Source: a virus. From it: 47,127 bases of DNA. A model generated the notes under the pieces. It did no database searches and was not told the DNA's origin. It saw only the letters and a list, made by a program, of their open reading frames with translations. Made by a program: the position numbers and the translations under genes. Where the stretch lies: IMG/VR virus record IMGVR_UViG_3300033145_001237, positions 1-47,127 of that record; one strand, written 5' to 3'. This document shows, one piece after another, positions 7,512-14,780 of the stretch (position 1 is the stretch's first letter; each line of letters starts with the position of its first letter).

Positions 7512-7803
7512 CGTGTTCCTCTTTTTTTAGCTTATGAAATCCACTTTTAAGCCACAATAAGTATGAATATGTTGCTATCTTTAATAAATCTTTTTCTCTA
7601 CCAAAGTTTTTAAATCTGCCAAGATATTTAGCCATTGTTCCTAATATCCATTCATTACCTGCTATTTCACATACCCAATCTGTAATTTCTTTACCTTCAG
7701 ATAACGCATACTTTTTCCCGCCAAACATAAATTGATTTTCTAAAAGCGTAGTAAATTCTTTCCAATGCTTCTTTTTTATTTTAATATCTGTATTTGTTGT
7801 CAT
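7486..7803 (-). CDS. Putative nucleotide-metabolism protein (DUF1599/DUF3310-like)
   Basis: 105 residues from the ATG at 7803, which overlaps the upstream stop (ATGA); a longer frame exists but lies wholly inside the upstream gene. The segment NEWILGTMAKYLGRFKNFGREKDLLKIATYSYLLWL has the helical pattern of phage MazG-like or nucleotide-modification-associated domains (KY..R......DL.K...Y). Assignment is tentative. The position next to the deoxyribosyltransferase-like gene supports a role around nucleotides. Confidence 0.5.
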   Translation of the reverse strand: MTTNTDIKIKKKHWKEFTTLLENQFMFGGKKYALSEGKEITDWVCEIAGNEWILGTMAKYLGRFKNFGREKDLLKIATYSYLLWLKSGFHKLKKEEHDEDIKKEK

Positions 7804-8063
7804 TTTAAAATCTTTGGATAAGCAGCTCTCATTAATAATGTCATACAATTATCCTTAATAAGCTTTTTTAAGTCTTTAACATCTAATAATGCTCGTTTTG
7901 TAAGCCCAATTGTGTCATAGAATTTAAATGTTACTTTAAAAGGCTGAACGTCTGTATTATATAGATAATCTCTTTCCAATGGCTTTAACATAAATTTACC
8001 ACTATCTAATTCAATAGTCAATGGTATTGTTCGTTCTATTTGTGTTTTCTTATTTTTTTTCAT
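7800..8063 (-). CDS. Unknown 87-residue protein
   Basis: Starts MKKNKKTQIERTIPLTIELD; beta-rich middle (VQPFKVTFKFYDTIGL), helical C-terminus. No motif recognised. Sits one base from the P-loop gene's stop and overlaps the next ATG, so it belongs to the same operon. Confidence 0.6.
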   Translation of the reverse strand: MKKNKKTQIERTIPLTIELDSGKFMLKPLERDYLYNTDVQPFKVTFKFYDTIGLTKRALLDVKDLKKLIKDNCMTLLMRAAYPKILK

Positions 8064-8064
8064 T

Positions 8065-9213
8065 TTAAAATAATGATTCGCTTTTTACTTTAGTTTTTGG
8101 CTTTTCGTTTTTATTTGTTTCTAACTTTGAATATGCGGTATAACATTTGTATAATTCCTTAGATAATATATCAAACTCTTCTTGGTCTTTAGAATATTCA
8201 CCTATATATTTAAGTATCGTATTAAAACTTCTTTCGTAACGTTTTAATGATGTTGAGAACGAAAGAGATGAATCTACTTTATACTTAATTGTATTTACAT
8301 TATTGGCTCTATAATAGTTAATTGTAGCGATTATGTCTTTATACATAGGTTCGTTGTCTTTTACTATTTTTTCAACATCTATTACTTTTCCAAAATTAGT
8401 AGTTAATTGTCCTTCGAATACAAATGGTATAAACCTATTAGTAACAGCCTTTGTAAATATTTGGTCAAAATATTCTTGTGCTTTGTTTATATAATAACTA
8501 GGTAGGTTGTAGAAAATTAATAAACTTAATTTACTTATATCATACTGTTCTTGAGTAGTCTTTGTTTTTCTAGTCCTCTTTGTATATACATTAAAATAAG
8601 CCCCCACTGCTAATAAAAATTCTTGCATATTAAACTTTTCTTCACTCTTTAAATTACCCATTTCATTTAATACCATTAGTTTATTTAGTAAACAATATTC
8701 TAATTTGGCAAAAGTAGCACCGTATATGTTTACAGTTGAATCTACTAACTGCCCTATTATATTTACTACTGAGTCCTTTCCAAATCCTGCATCCGTCGAC
8801 ACTCTGGCATTCAATCTATCTACAAATGATGCTAAACATATTATTTTAAATAATAAAAAATGCATAGGCTTACTATGTGAAAATGCAGGTAACATATCTA
8901 CTAATTTTCTAAAAGACATCTTTTTTTCTGCCGGGATATTAATAGATGTTACTTCTATAATTAATTTTATAACGTCACCTTTGTAGTCAACTTCTCTCCA
9001 TTTTGTTACCTTAAAAGGCAATGACTTTTTAAATTCATCTACCATATAATAAGTTTCTAATCCCTTTTCCATATAAAAGCCATAAAGTTTTTGGCTTTCA
9101 ATATTAACACACTTTTTTTTACTTGTTATATTATCTTCTGTAAATATGTCTTTATAAAGTATTTCATTGTATTTTCCGATTGCAGAATTATGCATCATAA
9201 AAGTAGATTCCAT
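8065..9213 (-). CDS. Putative P-loop ATPase of viral replication, -SLF C-terminus
   Basis: 382 residues. A Walker-A-like DAGFGKDS sits at 141-148 after STDAG. A hydrophobic strand ending in an acid (KLMVLNEMG, 178-186) could be Walker B, followed by KLSLLIFYNLP, which resembles a sensor strand. This is the order of a helicase or AAA-type core, but the match is loose and I cannot assign a superfamily. The C-terminus is charged and ends KSESLF, a terminal -LF shared with six other proteins here. Just downstream of the gene with the OB-like fold, so a role in replication is a reasonable inference. Confidence 0.5.
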   Translation of the reverse strand: MESTFMMHNSAIGKYNEILYKDIFTEDNITSKKKCVNIESQKLYGFYMEKGLETYYMVDEFKKSLPFKVTKWREVDYKGDVIKLIIEVTSINIPAEKKMSFRKLVDMLPAFSHSKPMHFLLFKIICLASFVDRLNARVSTDAGFGKDSVVNIIGQLVDSTVNIYGATFAKLEYCLLNKLMVLNEMGNLKSEEKFNMQEFLLAVGAYFNVYTKRTRKTKTTQEQYDISKLSLLIFYNLPSYYINKAQEYFDQIFTKAVTNRFIPFVFEGQLTTNFGKVIDVEKIVKDNEPMYKDIIATINYYRANNVNTIKYKVDSSLSFSTSLKRYERSFNTILKYIGEYSKDQEEFDILSKELYKCYTAYSKLETNKNEKPKTKVKSESLF

Positions 9214-9214
9214 T

Positions 9215-9448
9215 TTAAAATAAGTTCTCCTCTTTAGAAACTGTCTTGTTTATTCCCAAATCTATATGTTTCTTCTTTTCTTTCTTTAGAAACTTAATAG
9301 AAGATTCCTTTGCCGGTTTTGAAAACGTCCTTAAGATTTTAGCATTACCTGTTATATCATATTCAATAAGCATTGTTAACCATATTTTACCACCTATATT
9401 TTTTTGTGGTGTTTGTGCTTTTCGAATTTCATCAAATACTCCTGACAT
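9215..9448 (-). CDS. Unknown 77-residue protein ending -ENLF
   Basis: MSGVFDEIRKAQTPQKNIGG, a short beta-rich middle (IWLTMLIEYDITGNAKI) and a Lys-rich end finishing KEENLF. The Glu-Glu-Asn codons (GAGGAGAAC) also form the Shine-Dalgarno of the next gene. The -LF end is shared with the neighbouring P-loop protein and with genes at 37-42 kb. Confidence 0.6.
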   Translation of the reverse strand: MSGVFDEIRKAQTPQKNIGGKIWLTMLIEYDITGNAKILRTFSKPAKESSIKFLKKEKKKHIDLGINKTVSKEENLF

Positions 9449-9449
9449 T

Positions 9450-9998
9450 TTAAACTAACTTATATAGTTCTTTTGCTTTCTCAGGACTTATTTTCGACCC
9501 ATATTGGGGTTCAAGTGCTGCTTTTAAAAACAATTCTTCTGTTATCTTATATCCGTCGTCCTTTAATTCCTTAGAATCAGCAACTAATTTTGCTTCTGTT
9601 GGTGTTAATGTATTTGTTCCTTCAAATTTCTTTCCCATAGTTAATTTTGATAACACGTATCTGGTAAGTGGTTGTCCTCTTGCACCTGTTTCAACATTTT
9701 TAAATATTTCAATATCAACATCTACATTTCCATCTGTAGCCTTTTCCATTTCTTCATTTAATTTTTCTGTCGGAAAAAACAATGCTTTACCAGTATAATC
9801 TTTTATAACTTTTTCATTTGGTTTTCTTCCTTCTCTTACAATAGCATTATTAACATATCCAAACCACAAATACCAATTACCATATCTTGATTCTCCTGTT
9901 TTAACTGCCTTTGCACAATCTAACTTTATTCTTATACTTTTTCCAAATTCGACATCTTTCAATGCGACTAATGGAAGCCTTTCTTCATTTTCTGCCAT
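9450..9998 (-). CDS. Putative OB-fold single-stranded DNA-binding protein
   Basis: 182 residues. KSIRIKLDCAKAVKTGESRY followed by GNWYLWFGYVNNA and KALFFPTEKLNEEME looks like an OB fold with aromatic residues on the strands, as in RPA-type proteins. A helical domain at the C-terminus (LTPTEAKLVADSKELKDDGY ... EKAKELYKLV) resembles a small three-helix module. Context beside the P-loop protein fits ssDNA binding. Assignment by pattern only. Confidence 0.5.
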   Translation of the reverse strand: MAENEERLPLVALKDVEFGKSIRIKLDCAKAVKTGESRYGNWYLWFGYVNNAIVREGRKPNEKVIKDYTGKALFFPTEKLNEEMEKATDGNVDVDIEIFKNVETGARGQPLTRYVLSKLTMGKKFEGTNTLTPTEAKLVADSKELKDDGYKITEELFLKAALEPQYGSKISPEKAKELYKLV

Positions 9999-10287
9999 CT
10001 TTTACCTCACCTTTATTTTTTTCTATCATTTTATTAAGGCAACTTTGACATATACTTAGGAATACAATCATTCCCTTATCTTTAGTATTTGCCTCTATAA
10101 TTGATACTTTTTTTCCTTTAAGACTTTTTTTACATTCAAAACAAATATTATCTTTTTGAAATTTAGTCATTATTCTATTCCAAATATACCCCATTTCGTT
10201 TAATTCTTTTTCAACTGATGGGTCAATTGACTCTTCCTGAGATTCATCTTTCTTTAAATCCTTTTCTATCTCTTTTTCATCTACCAT
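9985..10287 (-). CDS. Zinc-binding protein, CxxC pair
   Basis: 100 residues with a very acidic N-terminus (EIEKDLKKDESQEESIDPSV) and a C4 knuckle, CFECKKSLKGKKVSI ... CQSCLNK. Its end overlaps the OB-like gene's start, so the two are translated together. Possibly a partner of that protein. No specific family recognised. Confidence 0.65.
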   Translation of the reverse strand: MVDEKEIEKDLKKDESQEESIDPSVEKELNEMGYIWNRIMTKFQKDNICFECKKSLKGKKVSIIEANTKDKGMIVFLSICQSCLNKMIEKNKGEVKDGRK

Positions 10288-10291
10288 TGTA

Positions 10292-10708
10292 TCACCTATT
10301 TTTTAAAATATTATATATATCTTTATCTACTTGTAACATTTTTGTATATGTTTCGGGATGAACTGTTATTATTACTTTACCTATAGGCATAGCAGTATCT
10401 ATATTATATTTGTTTTTTGTTCCTTGATTTTCTTTAATAATATCTGCATACCTTTTTTCATTAAGCACCCTTTCTAATTCATATGATATTTGTTTTTTTA
10501 CAAGTCTAAGTATTTCTTTATAATCCAATGCTGATATTAATGCCTCTTTGGTAATTTCATAACTATATCTAAAAGTGTGTATTCCTGCATATATTCTTAT
10601 ACTAATTAATTTGTGCCTAAAAATATTTGGTTCTACTCTAAAGGGAAATAAAAACTTATTATATTTATCAAATAAAGTTTTATCAGAAATATTTAATGTA
10701 TTTAACAT
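10292..10708 (-). CDS. Unknown 138-residue protein
   Basis: MLNTLNISDKTLFDKYNKFL ... ending KDIYNILKNR; alternating beta and helical stretches, no clear motif. First gene of the leftward run that contains the OB-like and P-loop genes. A long inverted repeat lies 54 bases upstream of its ATG. Confidence 0.6.
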   Translation of the reverse strand: MLNTLNISDKTLFDKYNKFLFPFRVEPNIFRHKLISIRIYAGIHTFRYSYEITKEALISALDYKEILRLVKKQISYELERVLNEKRYADIIKENQGTKNKYNIDTAMPIGKVIITVHPETYTKMLQVDKDIYNILKNR

Positions 10709-10761
10709 ATTTTCACTTCTTTATATTCTCTTTTTGTAAAATCAGTCATTTTAAGTTTAAA

Positions 10762-10817
10762 GATTCCTTGGGACTTTTAGGAGGCATTCATAATATTAAA
10801 AAATATCCCAAGGAATC
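10762..10817 (-). promoter_or_regulatory. 12-bp perfect inverted repeat in leader
   Basis: GATTCCTTGGGA at 10762-10773 pairs exactly with TCCCAAGGAATC at 10806-10817 across a 32-base loop. In the minus-strand RNA the loop carries GCCTCCTAAAAG, which could pair with a GGAGG ribosome site. It lies between a membrane-protein gene and the 10708 gene. It may be an attenuator, a processing site or a mobile-element scar. Confidence 0.5.
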
Positions 10818-10836
10818 ACATTATGGAGGGCAAATA

Positions 10837-11013
10837 TTATTTTAAATATAACCATTGTAATATGTTTGTTAATAGCCATAAAATAAATAAGATAATATAA
10901 CCACTTTTTTGCTTGTTATCATCATTAGTAATGGAGTGTATTATCGCTAATCCTATATAAAAAAATATGACAATCGATGAAATAGTTATTGATAAGTTAC
11001 TTATATATGACAT
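10837..11013 (-). CDS. Small membrane protein, two spans
   Basis: 58 residues: span one LSITISSIVIFFYIGLAII, a polar loop HSITNDDNKQKSG, span two YIILFILWLLTNILQWLYL. The leader GAGGCTTAAGAAATAAAATG is identical to that of the membrane gene just upstream (11036-11188), so the pair look like a duplicated unit. Function unknown. Confidence 0.6.
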   Translation of the reverse strand: MSYISNLSITISSIVIFFYIGLAIIHSITNDDNKQKSGYIILFILWLLTNILQWLYLK

Positions 11014-11035
11014 TTTATTTCTTAAGCCTCTATAC

Positions 11036-11188
11036 TTAATATTGATTCATTAAATTTATTATTATTATTATCGCAAACATAATTGCATAAATAATATAAA
11101 AAATATTGTTGTTTTTATTTAATATGAAATATATATTTGAACCCAATCCTAATCCTGCAATAAGTGAAATTATTGTTTTATATATCAT
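11036..11188 (-). CDS. Small membrane protein, two spans
   Basis: 50 residues from the ATG at 11188: MIYKTIISLIAGLGLGSNIY, a NKNNN turn, then YIIYAIMFAIIIIINLM. A longer frame upstream would run through the HNH gene and is rejected because GAGGCTTAAGAAATAAA sits directly before this ATG, as in its neighbour at 10837-11013. Confidence 0.6.
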   Translation of the reverse strand: MIYKTIISLIAGLGLGSNIYFILNKNNNIFYIIYAIMFAIIIIINLMNQY

Positions 11189-11189
11189 T

Positions 11190-11529
11190 TTATTTCTTAA
11201 GCCTCTTGGCCGTATATCCTCTTTTTGGCGTTTTACGTCCTTTAGACTTTTGATGAAAATTATTCTCACGGTTGTGAATTTTTTCATGTGCTGACCTTTG
11301 AGGACCTTTGTTTTTAAATACTTTTAAATTACTTCTTTTATTGTTTTTACTATCTCCTGATTTGTGGTGTACTGCCTTACCATCATTAGGTTTAAGTCCT
11401 GCTATACGCCGATAACTTCTCCTGCCGTCATTTATAGGCGGGATTTTTATCACCCATCAGAGCTTTTGCTATTTTAGATTTTGTTTTTGATGTCTGTTTT
11501 CTGCCTAATTCTTCTTCGCTCTTTGCCAT
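11190..11529 (-). pseudogene. HNH homing endonuclease, broken or recoded by a +1 shift
   Basis: Frame one (11529 to 11428, 33 codons) starts after a perfect GGAGGTGATAGCAA and encodes a NUMOD3-like piece, KTKSKIAKALMGDKNPAYK, then TGA. The next frame (open from 11453 to 11190) carries GRRSYRRIAG, then the HNH core VHHKSGDSKNNKRSNLKV and HEKIHNRENNF. Reading AAA then skipping one T at the TGA gives NPAYK-DGRRSYRRIAG, the normal junction of this phage HNH family. So this is either an indel or +1 recoding at a UGA-C stop. A GTG start at 11453 for a separate HNH protein is possible but has no ribosome site. Confidence 0.7.
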
Positions 11530-11535
11530 TTGCTA

Positions 11536-12297
11536 TCACCTCCGTGGAACTCCAAGATTATCTAATGTTTTTTCAGATATGATTTTAAAAACATATCCAT
11601 TCATTTTACACCATTTTTCTCCTGATTTTAGTTTTTTCCACACTTGTTTATCTTTTAATTTAAAAAGTGGTTTTACCTCATGTATCTCATTGCCATTAAC
11701 TAAAAAGTCAGGAACATAATTATGTATTATTCCTTCCCATTTATATGGTATTAAAATATTATGCTTTTTAGTCCACTTAATATTGTTGTTATCTAAATAC
11801 TTCATATAATTTAATTCCCATTGAGAATCATAATGCTCATTATTATAATAACCTCTATTTGTTGCTCTTGTATATCCTCTTCCTTCAGCAACAGCTTTAG
11901 CCATAGAACGACTCATTTTTTCCCTTACTTCTGGTCTTTTAGCAGGGTTTTTATCTCCTTTTAGTCCTTCTTTTCCCCACATTGGATTTAACTTTCCAGG
12001 TCTACCACATTTTTTTCTTGACTCTGGATTGTTCATTGGGTTATGATGTTGCATAAATTTTGACTGCTTTCTTGACCGTTCATTATTATGCTTTAAATAA
12101 AATTGTTGTGCATCTTTTTTATTTCTTGTTTTAATATTATTCTTTTGTAATAAAAAAATAATAGATGGTGAAGGAATATTATATAATAAAGAAATTTGTG
12201 TTGCCGATAATGTATTATATTTGTTAACAATATCTTTTATTTCTTTTTTTGTAAATATATATTTTACTATGCTTCTTTCTCTTATCTTTTTTACCAT
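11536..12297 (-). CDS. Homing-type endonuclease: HTH, NUMOD3 and PD-(D/E)XK nuclease
   Basis: 253 residues. The N-terminal helix-turn-helix is FTKKEIKDIVNKYNTLSATQ and on to IPSPSIIFLLQ. NUMOD3-like repeats lie around HHNPMNNPESRKK and GDKNPAKRPEVREKMSRSM. A nuclease domain starts at HYDSQWELNYMKYLD and contains VPDFLVNGNEIHEVKP, a good PD-(D/E)xK core. Its promoter is so close (12319-12336) that the transcript should be leaderless. It stands directly upstream of the HNH fragment, making a cluster of mobile endonucleases. Confidence 0.75.
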   Translation of the reverse strand: MVKKIRERSIVKYIFTKKEIKDIVNKYNTLSATQISLLYNIPSPSIIFLLQKNNIKTRNKKDAQQFYLKHNNERSRKQSKFMQHHNPMNNPESRKKCGRPGKLNPMWGKEGLKGDKNPAKRPEVREKMSRSMAKAVAEGRGYTRATNRGYYNNEHYDSQWELNYMKYLDNNNIKWTKKHNILIPYKWEGIIHNYVPDFLVNGNEIHEVKPLFKLKDKQVWKKLKSGEKWCKMNGYVFKIISEKTLDNLGVPRR

Positions 12298-12318
12298 ATA
12301 TAGTATTATAATACTTCT

Positions 12319-12336
12319 ACTATATAAAGTTTTCGG
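12319..12336 (-). promoter_or_regulatory. Archaeal promoter, TATATAGTAGAAGT class, leaderless
   Basis: Minus strand CCGAAAACTTTATATAGTAG: BRE then TATA, about 27 bases from the ATG at 12297. The TATATAGTAGAAGT string recurs at 13829 and (with two extra bases in the TATA box) at 19541. Confidence 0.65.
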
Positions 12337-12391
12337 TTTTTACACCAATCGCCACCCATCCATATATTTTCATTTTTATTCCCTCATTTTT

Positions 12392-12694
12392 TTAATCATA
12401 AAATATTATCTCTTTTGGTGATATACTTAATTTTTTTGGTTTCATTGGTAATTCCTTAAATTCCCACCATTCCGAACCATCATATTCGTGACGTTCTAAC
12501 CACCAATCTTTTCCAATTACCACTAATTCAGAATTTACTTCTTCTCCCCCAAATCCACTATCGTATTCTTTGTTTGCAACTTCTTTAAAACTTTTCCAAG
12601 AAAAGTAAAGTTCATAATCTCCAACCCATAAAACATCCTTTTCTTGTTTTCCGTTTTCTTCTAACGTTTCTAATGTTTCATTAAGTAGATTCAT
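12392..12694 (-). CDS. Conserved phage protein of unknown function
   Basis: 100 residues with DVLWVGDYELYFSWKSFKEV, then YDSGFGGEEV and VVIGKDWWLERHEYDGSEWW, ending in EFKELPMKPKKL. I recognise this Trp/Asp-rich pattern from uncharacterised proteins of many tailed phages, but no function is known to me. Acidic and probably a small soluble fold. Confidence 0.7.
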   Translation of the reverse strand: MNLLNETLETLEENGKQEKDVLWVGDYELYFSWKSFKEVANKEYDSGFGGEEVNSELVVIGKDWWLERHEYDGSEWWEFKELPMKPKKLSISPKEIIFYD

Positions 12695-12704
12695 TTTTAT
12701 TTCC

Positions 12705-12806
12705 TCACATTATTAAACTTATTATATTTGTTAAACAAAATATAAATCCTATTATAGCAAATATTAATATTATAAAAATCAACATTCCCCAACCAAATTT
12801 ATCCAT
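12705..12806 (-). CDS. Single-span membrane peptide
   Basis: 33 residues, MDKFGWGMLIFIILIFAIIG then FIFCLTNIISLIM. One membrane span. The ATG lies just past the stop of the upstream gene. Function unknown. Confidence 0.5.
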   Translation of the reverse strand: MDKFGWGMLIFIILIFAIIGFIFCLTNIISLIM

Positions 12807-12808
12807 TT

Positions 12809-13108
12809 TTAACCAAAAAGCTTTACCGTTGATTCCTCAATCATCTTATCTGCTTGTTCTTTAGTAATCGTTTTATTTTTAATCAACATAGTTATAAGTG
12901 TTTCAAATAAATAATGTGGTGACACTCTAAACTCTGGAATTTTATAAATCTTTTTAACTTCATATCTTTCTTTTTGTAACTTCTTAATTTTATTAATTTC
13001 TTTATTAAGCATTTTTTTATCATATATTGGAATGTCTTTTAGTCCTCTAATTAAAATATATAATAATGTTATACATATAAGTATCCCACCTACTGTTATT
13101 ATATTCAT
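12809..13108 (-). CDS. Membrane-anchored protein
   Basis: 99 residues: N-terminal span IITVGGILICITLLYILI, then a basic helical cytosolic part (KKMLNKEINKIKKLQKERYE) and a C-terminal helix region TITKEQADKMIEESTVKLFG. Directly follows the 13109 gene with no gap. Function unknown. Confidence 0.6.
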   Translation of the reverse strand: MNIITVGGILICITLLYILIRGLKDIPIYDKKMLNKEINKIKKLQKERYEVKKIYKIPEFRVSPHYLFETLITMLIKNKTITKEQADKMIEESTVKLFG

Positions 13109-13441
13109 TTATATACCTCTATATTTTAATTCTTTATACACATCTTCTTCTTCTAATTTTAATATTCTTCTAAGAATTTGTTTTTCATGTTCTAAATTAA
13201 ATTCTTTTTTATTTATTTTTTTTTCTAATGTAACTTTATCGTCACACCTCATTAATAGATAAGAATATCCGTGTTTAAACTTAATATCATCTTTTTTAAT
13301 TAGTTCGTCTGGCATAGTTACATAAATAGTATATGGATTATGATTGGTAAAAACATCTATTTCAATTTGCTTGAATAGTTTTTCTTTTTTACTTAATCTT
13401 GGTAAACCAAAGATATTTTGTTCAATCCACTTTTTTATCAT
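13109..13441 (-). CDS. Unknown 110-residue protein
   Basis: MIKKWIEQNIFGLPRLSKKE, a beta-rich middle (NPYTIYVTMPDELIKKDD) and a helical end (LEHEKQILRRILKLEEEDVY). ATG overlaps the stop of the small membrane gene upstream. No family recognised. Confidence 0.6.
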   Translation of the reverse strand: MIKKWIEQNIFGLPRLSKKEKLFKQIEIDVFTNHNPYTIYVTMPDELIKKDDIKFKHGYSYLLMRCDDKVTLEKKINKKEFNLEHEKQILRRILKLEEEDVYKELKYRGI

Positions 13442-13566
13442 TTTCTTTTAATATAAACTCTTGTAATGGTTGTTGTTACTTCATCTGGCCTTAATACTAT
13501 TCTATAAAACATATAAGACCATATTAACAATATACCAAGAATTAATATCACGTTTTCAAAACTCAT
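13438..13566 (-). CDS. Small membrane protein
   Basis: 42 residues: MSFENVILILGILLIWSYMF and a polar tail VLRPDEVTTTITRVYIKRK. One span with the tail probably cytosolic. Overlaps the next ATG (ATGA). Confidence 0.55.
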   Translation of the reverse strand: MSFENVILILGILLIWSYMFYRIVLRPDEVTTTITRVYIKRK

Positions 13567-13570
13567 TATC

Positions 13571-13792
13571 TTAACCTAAATTAATTAATCTTCTTTCTCT
13601 TCCTTCTCCAGTCATAGTATTATCAGGTTTCTCTGTCATTACTGGTTTAGGACTAGCAACTGACACAATTTTATCAGTTTGAATAATTGCTGTAATTTCT
13701 CCTTTCTTAGAATTAAATGTTACTTTTTCTGCATTTGTATAGTTCTTTTTTATTAGTTCTATTATATCTTTTTCATCAAGGATTATTTTCAA
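13571..13792 (-). CDS. Unknown 73-residue protein, TTG start
   Basis: Begins with TTG at 13792 seven bases after GAGGTG; no nearby ATG is in frame. Sequence MKIILDEKDIIELIKKNYTN, then a beta hairpin (KKGEITAIIQTDKIVSV) and a Pro-rich end with GEGRERRLINLG. First gene behind the promoter at 13836. Unknown role. Confidence 0.6.
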   Translation of the reverse strand: MKIILDEKDIIELIKKNYTNAEKVTFNSKKGEITAIIQTDKIVSVASPKPVMTEKPDNTMTGEGRERRLINLG

Positions 13793-13835
13793 CTAAAACA
13801 CCTCTTTTATTATATATATTATAATGAAACTTCTA

Positions 13836-13850
13836 CTATATAAGTCTTGT
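13836..13850 (-). promoter_or_regulatory. Archaeal promoter, TATATAGTAGAAGT class
   Basis: Minus strand ACAAGACTTATATAGTAGAAGT, with the transcript start expected near 13812, 20 bases before the TTG start of the next gene. Same extended box as at 12319 and 19548. Confidence 0.6.
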
Positions 13851-13858
13851 GATTTGAT

Positions 13859-13903
13859 TTACCTTAGAGTTTTAAACGCAGAAGTCAAGTATTCTGCTCC
13901 CAT
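13859..13903 (-). CDS. Possible 14-residue peptide in a folded RNA
   Basis: MGAEYLTSAFKTLR, preceded by AGGGGTGAACTAAAT, an excellent Shine-Dalgarno at good spacing. A 6-bp hairpin (13878-13883 with 13892-13897) lies inside the frame. It may be a leader peptide or the coding part of a dual-function RNA, or chance. Confidence 0.35.
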   Translation of the reverse strand: MGAEYLTSAFKTLR

Positions 13904-13991
13904 ATTTAGTTCACCCCTTTTTTATATGGACTACCACTCAACCTTGGTGAAGATTGCGTATCACGATTGTGGAACCGCTTATAAGAATAAA

Positions 13992-14135
13992 ACTCATTAG
14001 AACCAATCCTACAGTGTATAAACCACTTTATTGGGATTGGTTGTCGCCCTCAAGTCAGTTAAATATACGCGCACCCAATACTTAGACAACTTATCAGTAT
14101 TGGTAAAATATTACTTCAAATTGATTCTAATGAGT
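13992..14135 (-). ncRNA. Multi-branched structured RNA candidate
   Basis: Outer stem ACTCATTAGAA (13992-14002) with TTCTAATGAGT (14125-14135), 11 perfect pairs. Inside, AACCAATCC (14001-14009) pairs with GGATTGGTT (14034-14042), and an inner AGTG/CACT extends that arm. CCAATACT (14075-14082) pairs with AGTATTGG (14096-14103). The region 13904-14314 has no credible gene and lies behind an archaeal promoter at 14268. The strand is inferred from that promoter. No known RNA family recognised. Confidence 0.6.
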
Positions 14136-14267
14136 ATAAATACAGTTGGGATGGGTTATTAAATATATTCTTTTATGGTATTTATTAAATATAAATAAAG
14201 AAAAGCCAAGACACCCTATCTTTGTGTTATTGGTGTTTAACTGCGTATTAGTAGTATAGCATAAGTA

Positions 14268-14284
14268 GTATATATATCTTTCTA
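14268..14284 (-). promoter_or_regulatory. Archaeal promoter for the structured RNA
   Basis: Minus strand AGAAAGATATATATACTACT: BRE-like purines and a TATA box. The expected start, near 14242, is about 105 bases before the outer stem. Confidence 0.5.
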
Positions 14285-14314
14285 TAAATTAGTCCTCGTG
14301 CTTCAAGGAATATA

Positions 14315-14506
14315 TTATTTTTTTACTTCCTCTGTTTCAGTATATTCGTTATCTATTGTTTCTTTATTAAAAAACGTTACATCCTTTGTTTCTTCCCCGG
14401 TATCATAAAAGACATCAGAAGCTTTTTCATATGCCTCATTCTCATCTTTTGCTTCCACTTCAAGAGCGTGCCTTATTGTTTCATTAAAATATACTCTATA
14501 TTTCAT
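14315..14506 (-). CDS. DpnD/PcfM-like small protein
   Basis: 63 residues: MKYRVYFNETIRHALEVEAK, DENEAYEKASDVFYD, ending in an acidic tail. This is the short ferredoxin-like pattern (two strands, helix EAxEKA) of DpnD/PcfM-type phage and plasmid proteins of unknown role. A similar one sits in the Ubl module at 27586-27771. Confidence 0.6.
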   Translation of the reverse strand: MKYRVYFNETIRHALEVEAKDENEAYEKASDVFYDTGEETKDVTFFNKETIDNEYTETEEVKK

Positions 14507-14507
14507 T

Positions 14508-14780
14508 TTATTTCACCCCGCAATCTTTAAGGAATTGTTTTCTATCAAACTTTAAATTAATCCAATAAGTTTCAATACCCCCTAAATTATTTTCTCTTTG
14601 ACATTCTTTTCCTCTTTTATCTTCTTTCTCAAAATAGTCGGCTAATTCTTTAGCTATTTCATCACATGCCATTTTATAAGGAATACCGAACTCTTTTATT
14701 GGTAAATCTGGGCATGTTGCAAAGTGTTCTTTTCTTCTCTTGATTATTTCAATTATTGCATTATAATCTTTTTGTTCCAT
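14508..14780 (-). CDS. Unknown protein, paralogue of the gene at 22439
   Basis: 90 residues, MEQKDYNAIIEIIKRRKEH ... ELADYFEKED ... FDRKQFLKDCG. The gene at 22439-22675 begins MEQNDYTAIAEIIKKN and has ELADYFEENGF and FNKKQFLK, so the two are clear paralogues. Helical; function unknown. Its start overlaps the peptidase-like gene. Confidence 0.65.
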   Translation of the reverse strand: MEQKDYNAIIEIIKRRKEHFATCPDLPIKEFGIPYKMACDEIAKELADYFEKEDKRGKECQRENNLGGIETYWINLKFDRKQFLKDCGVK

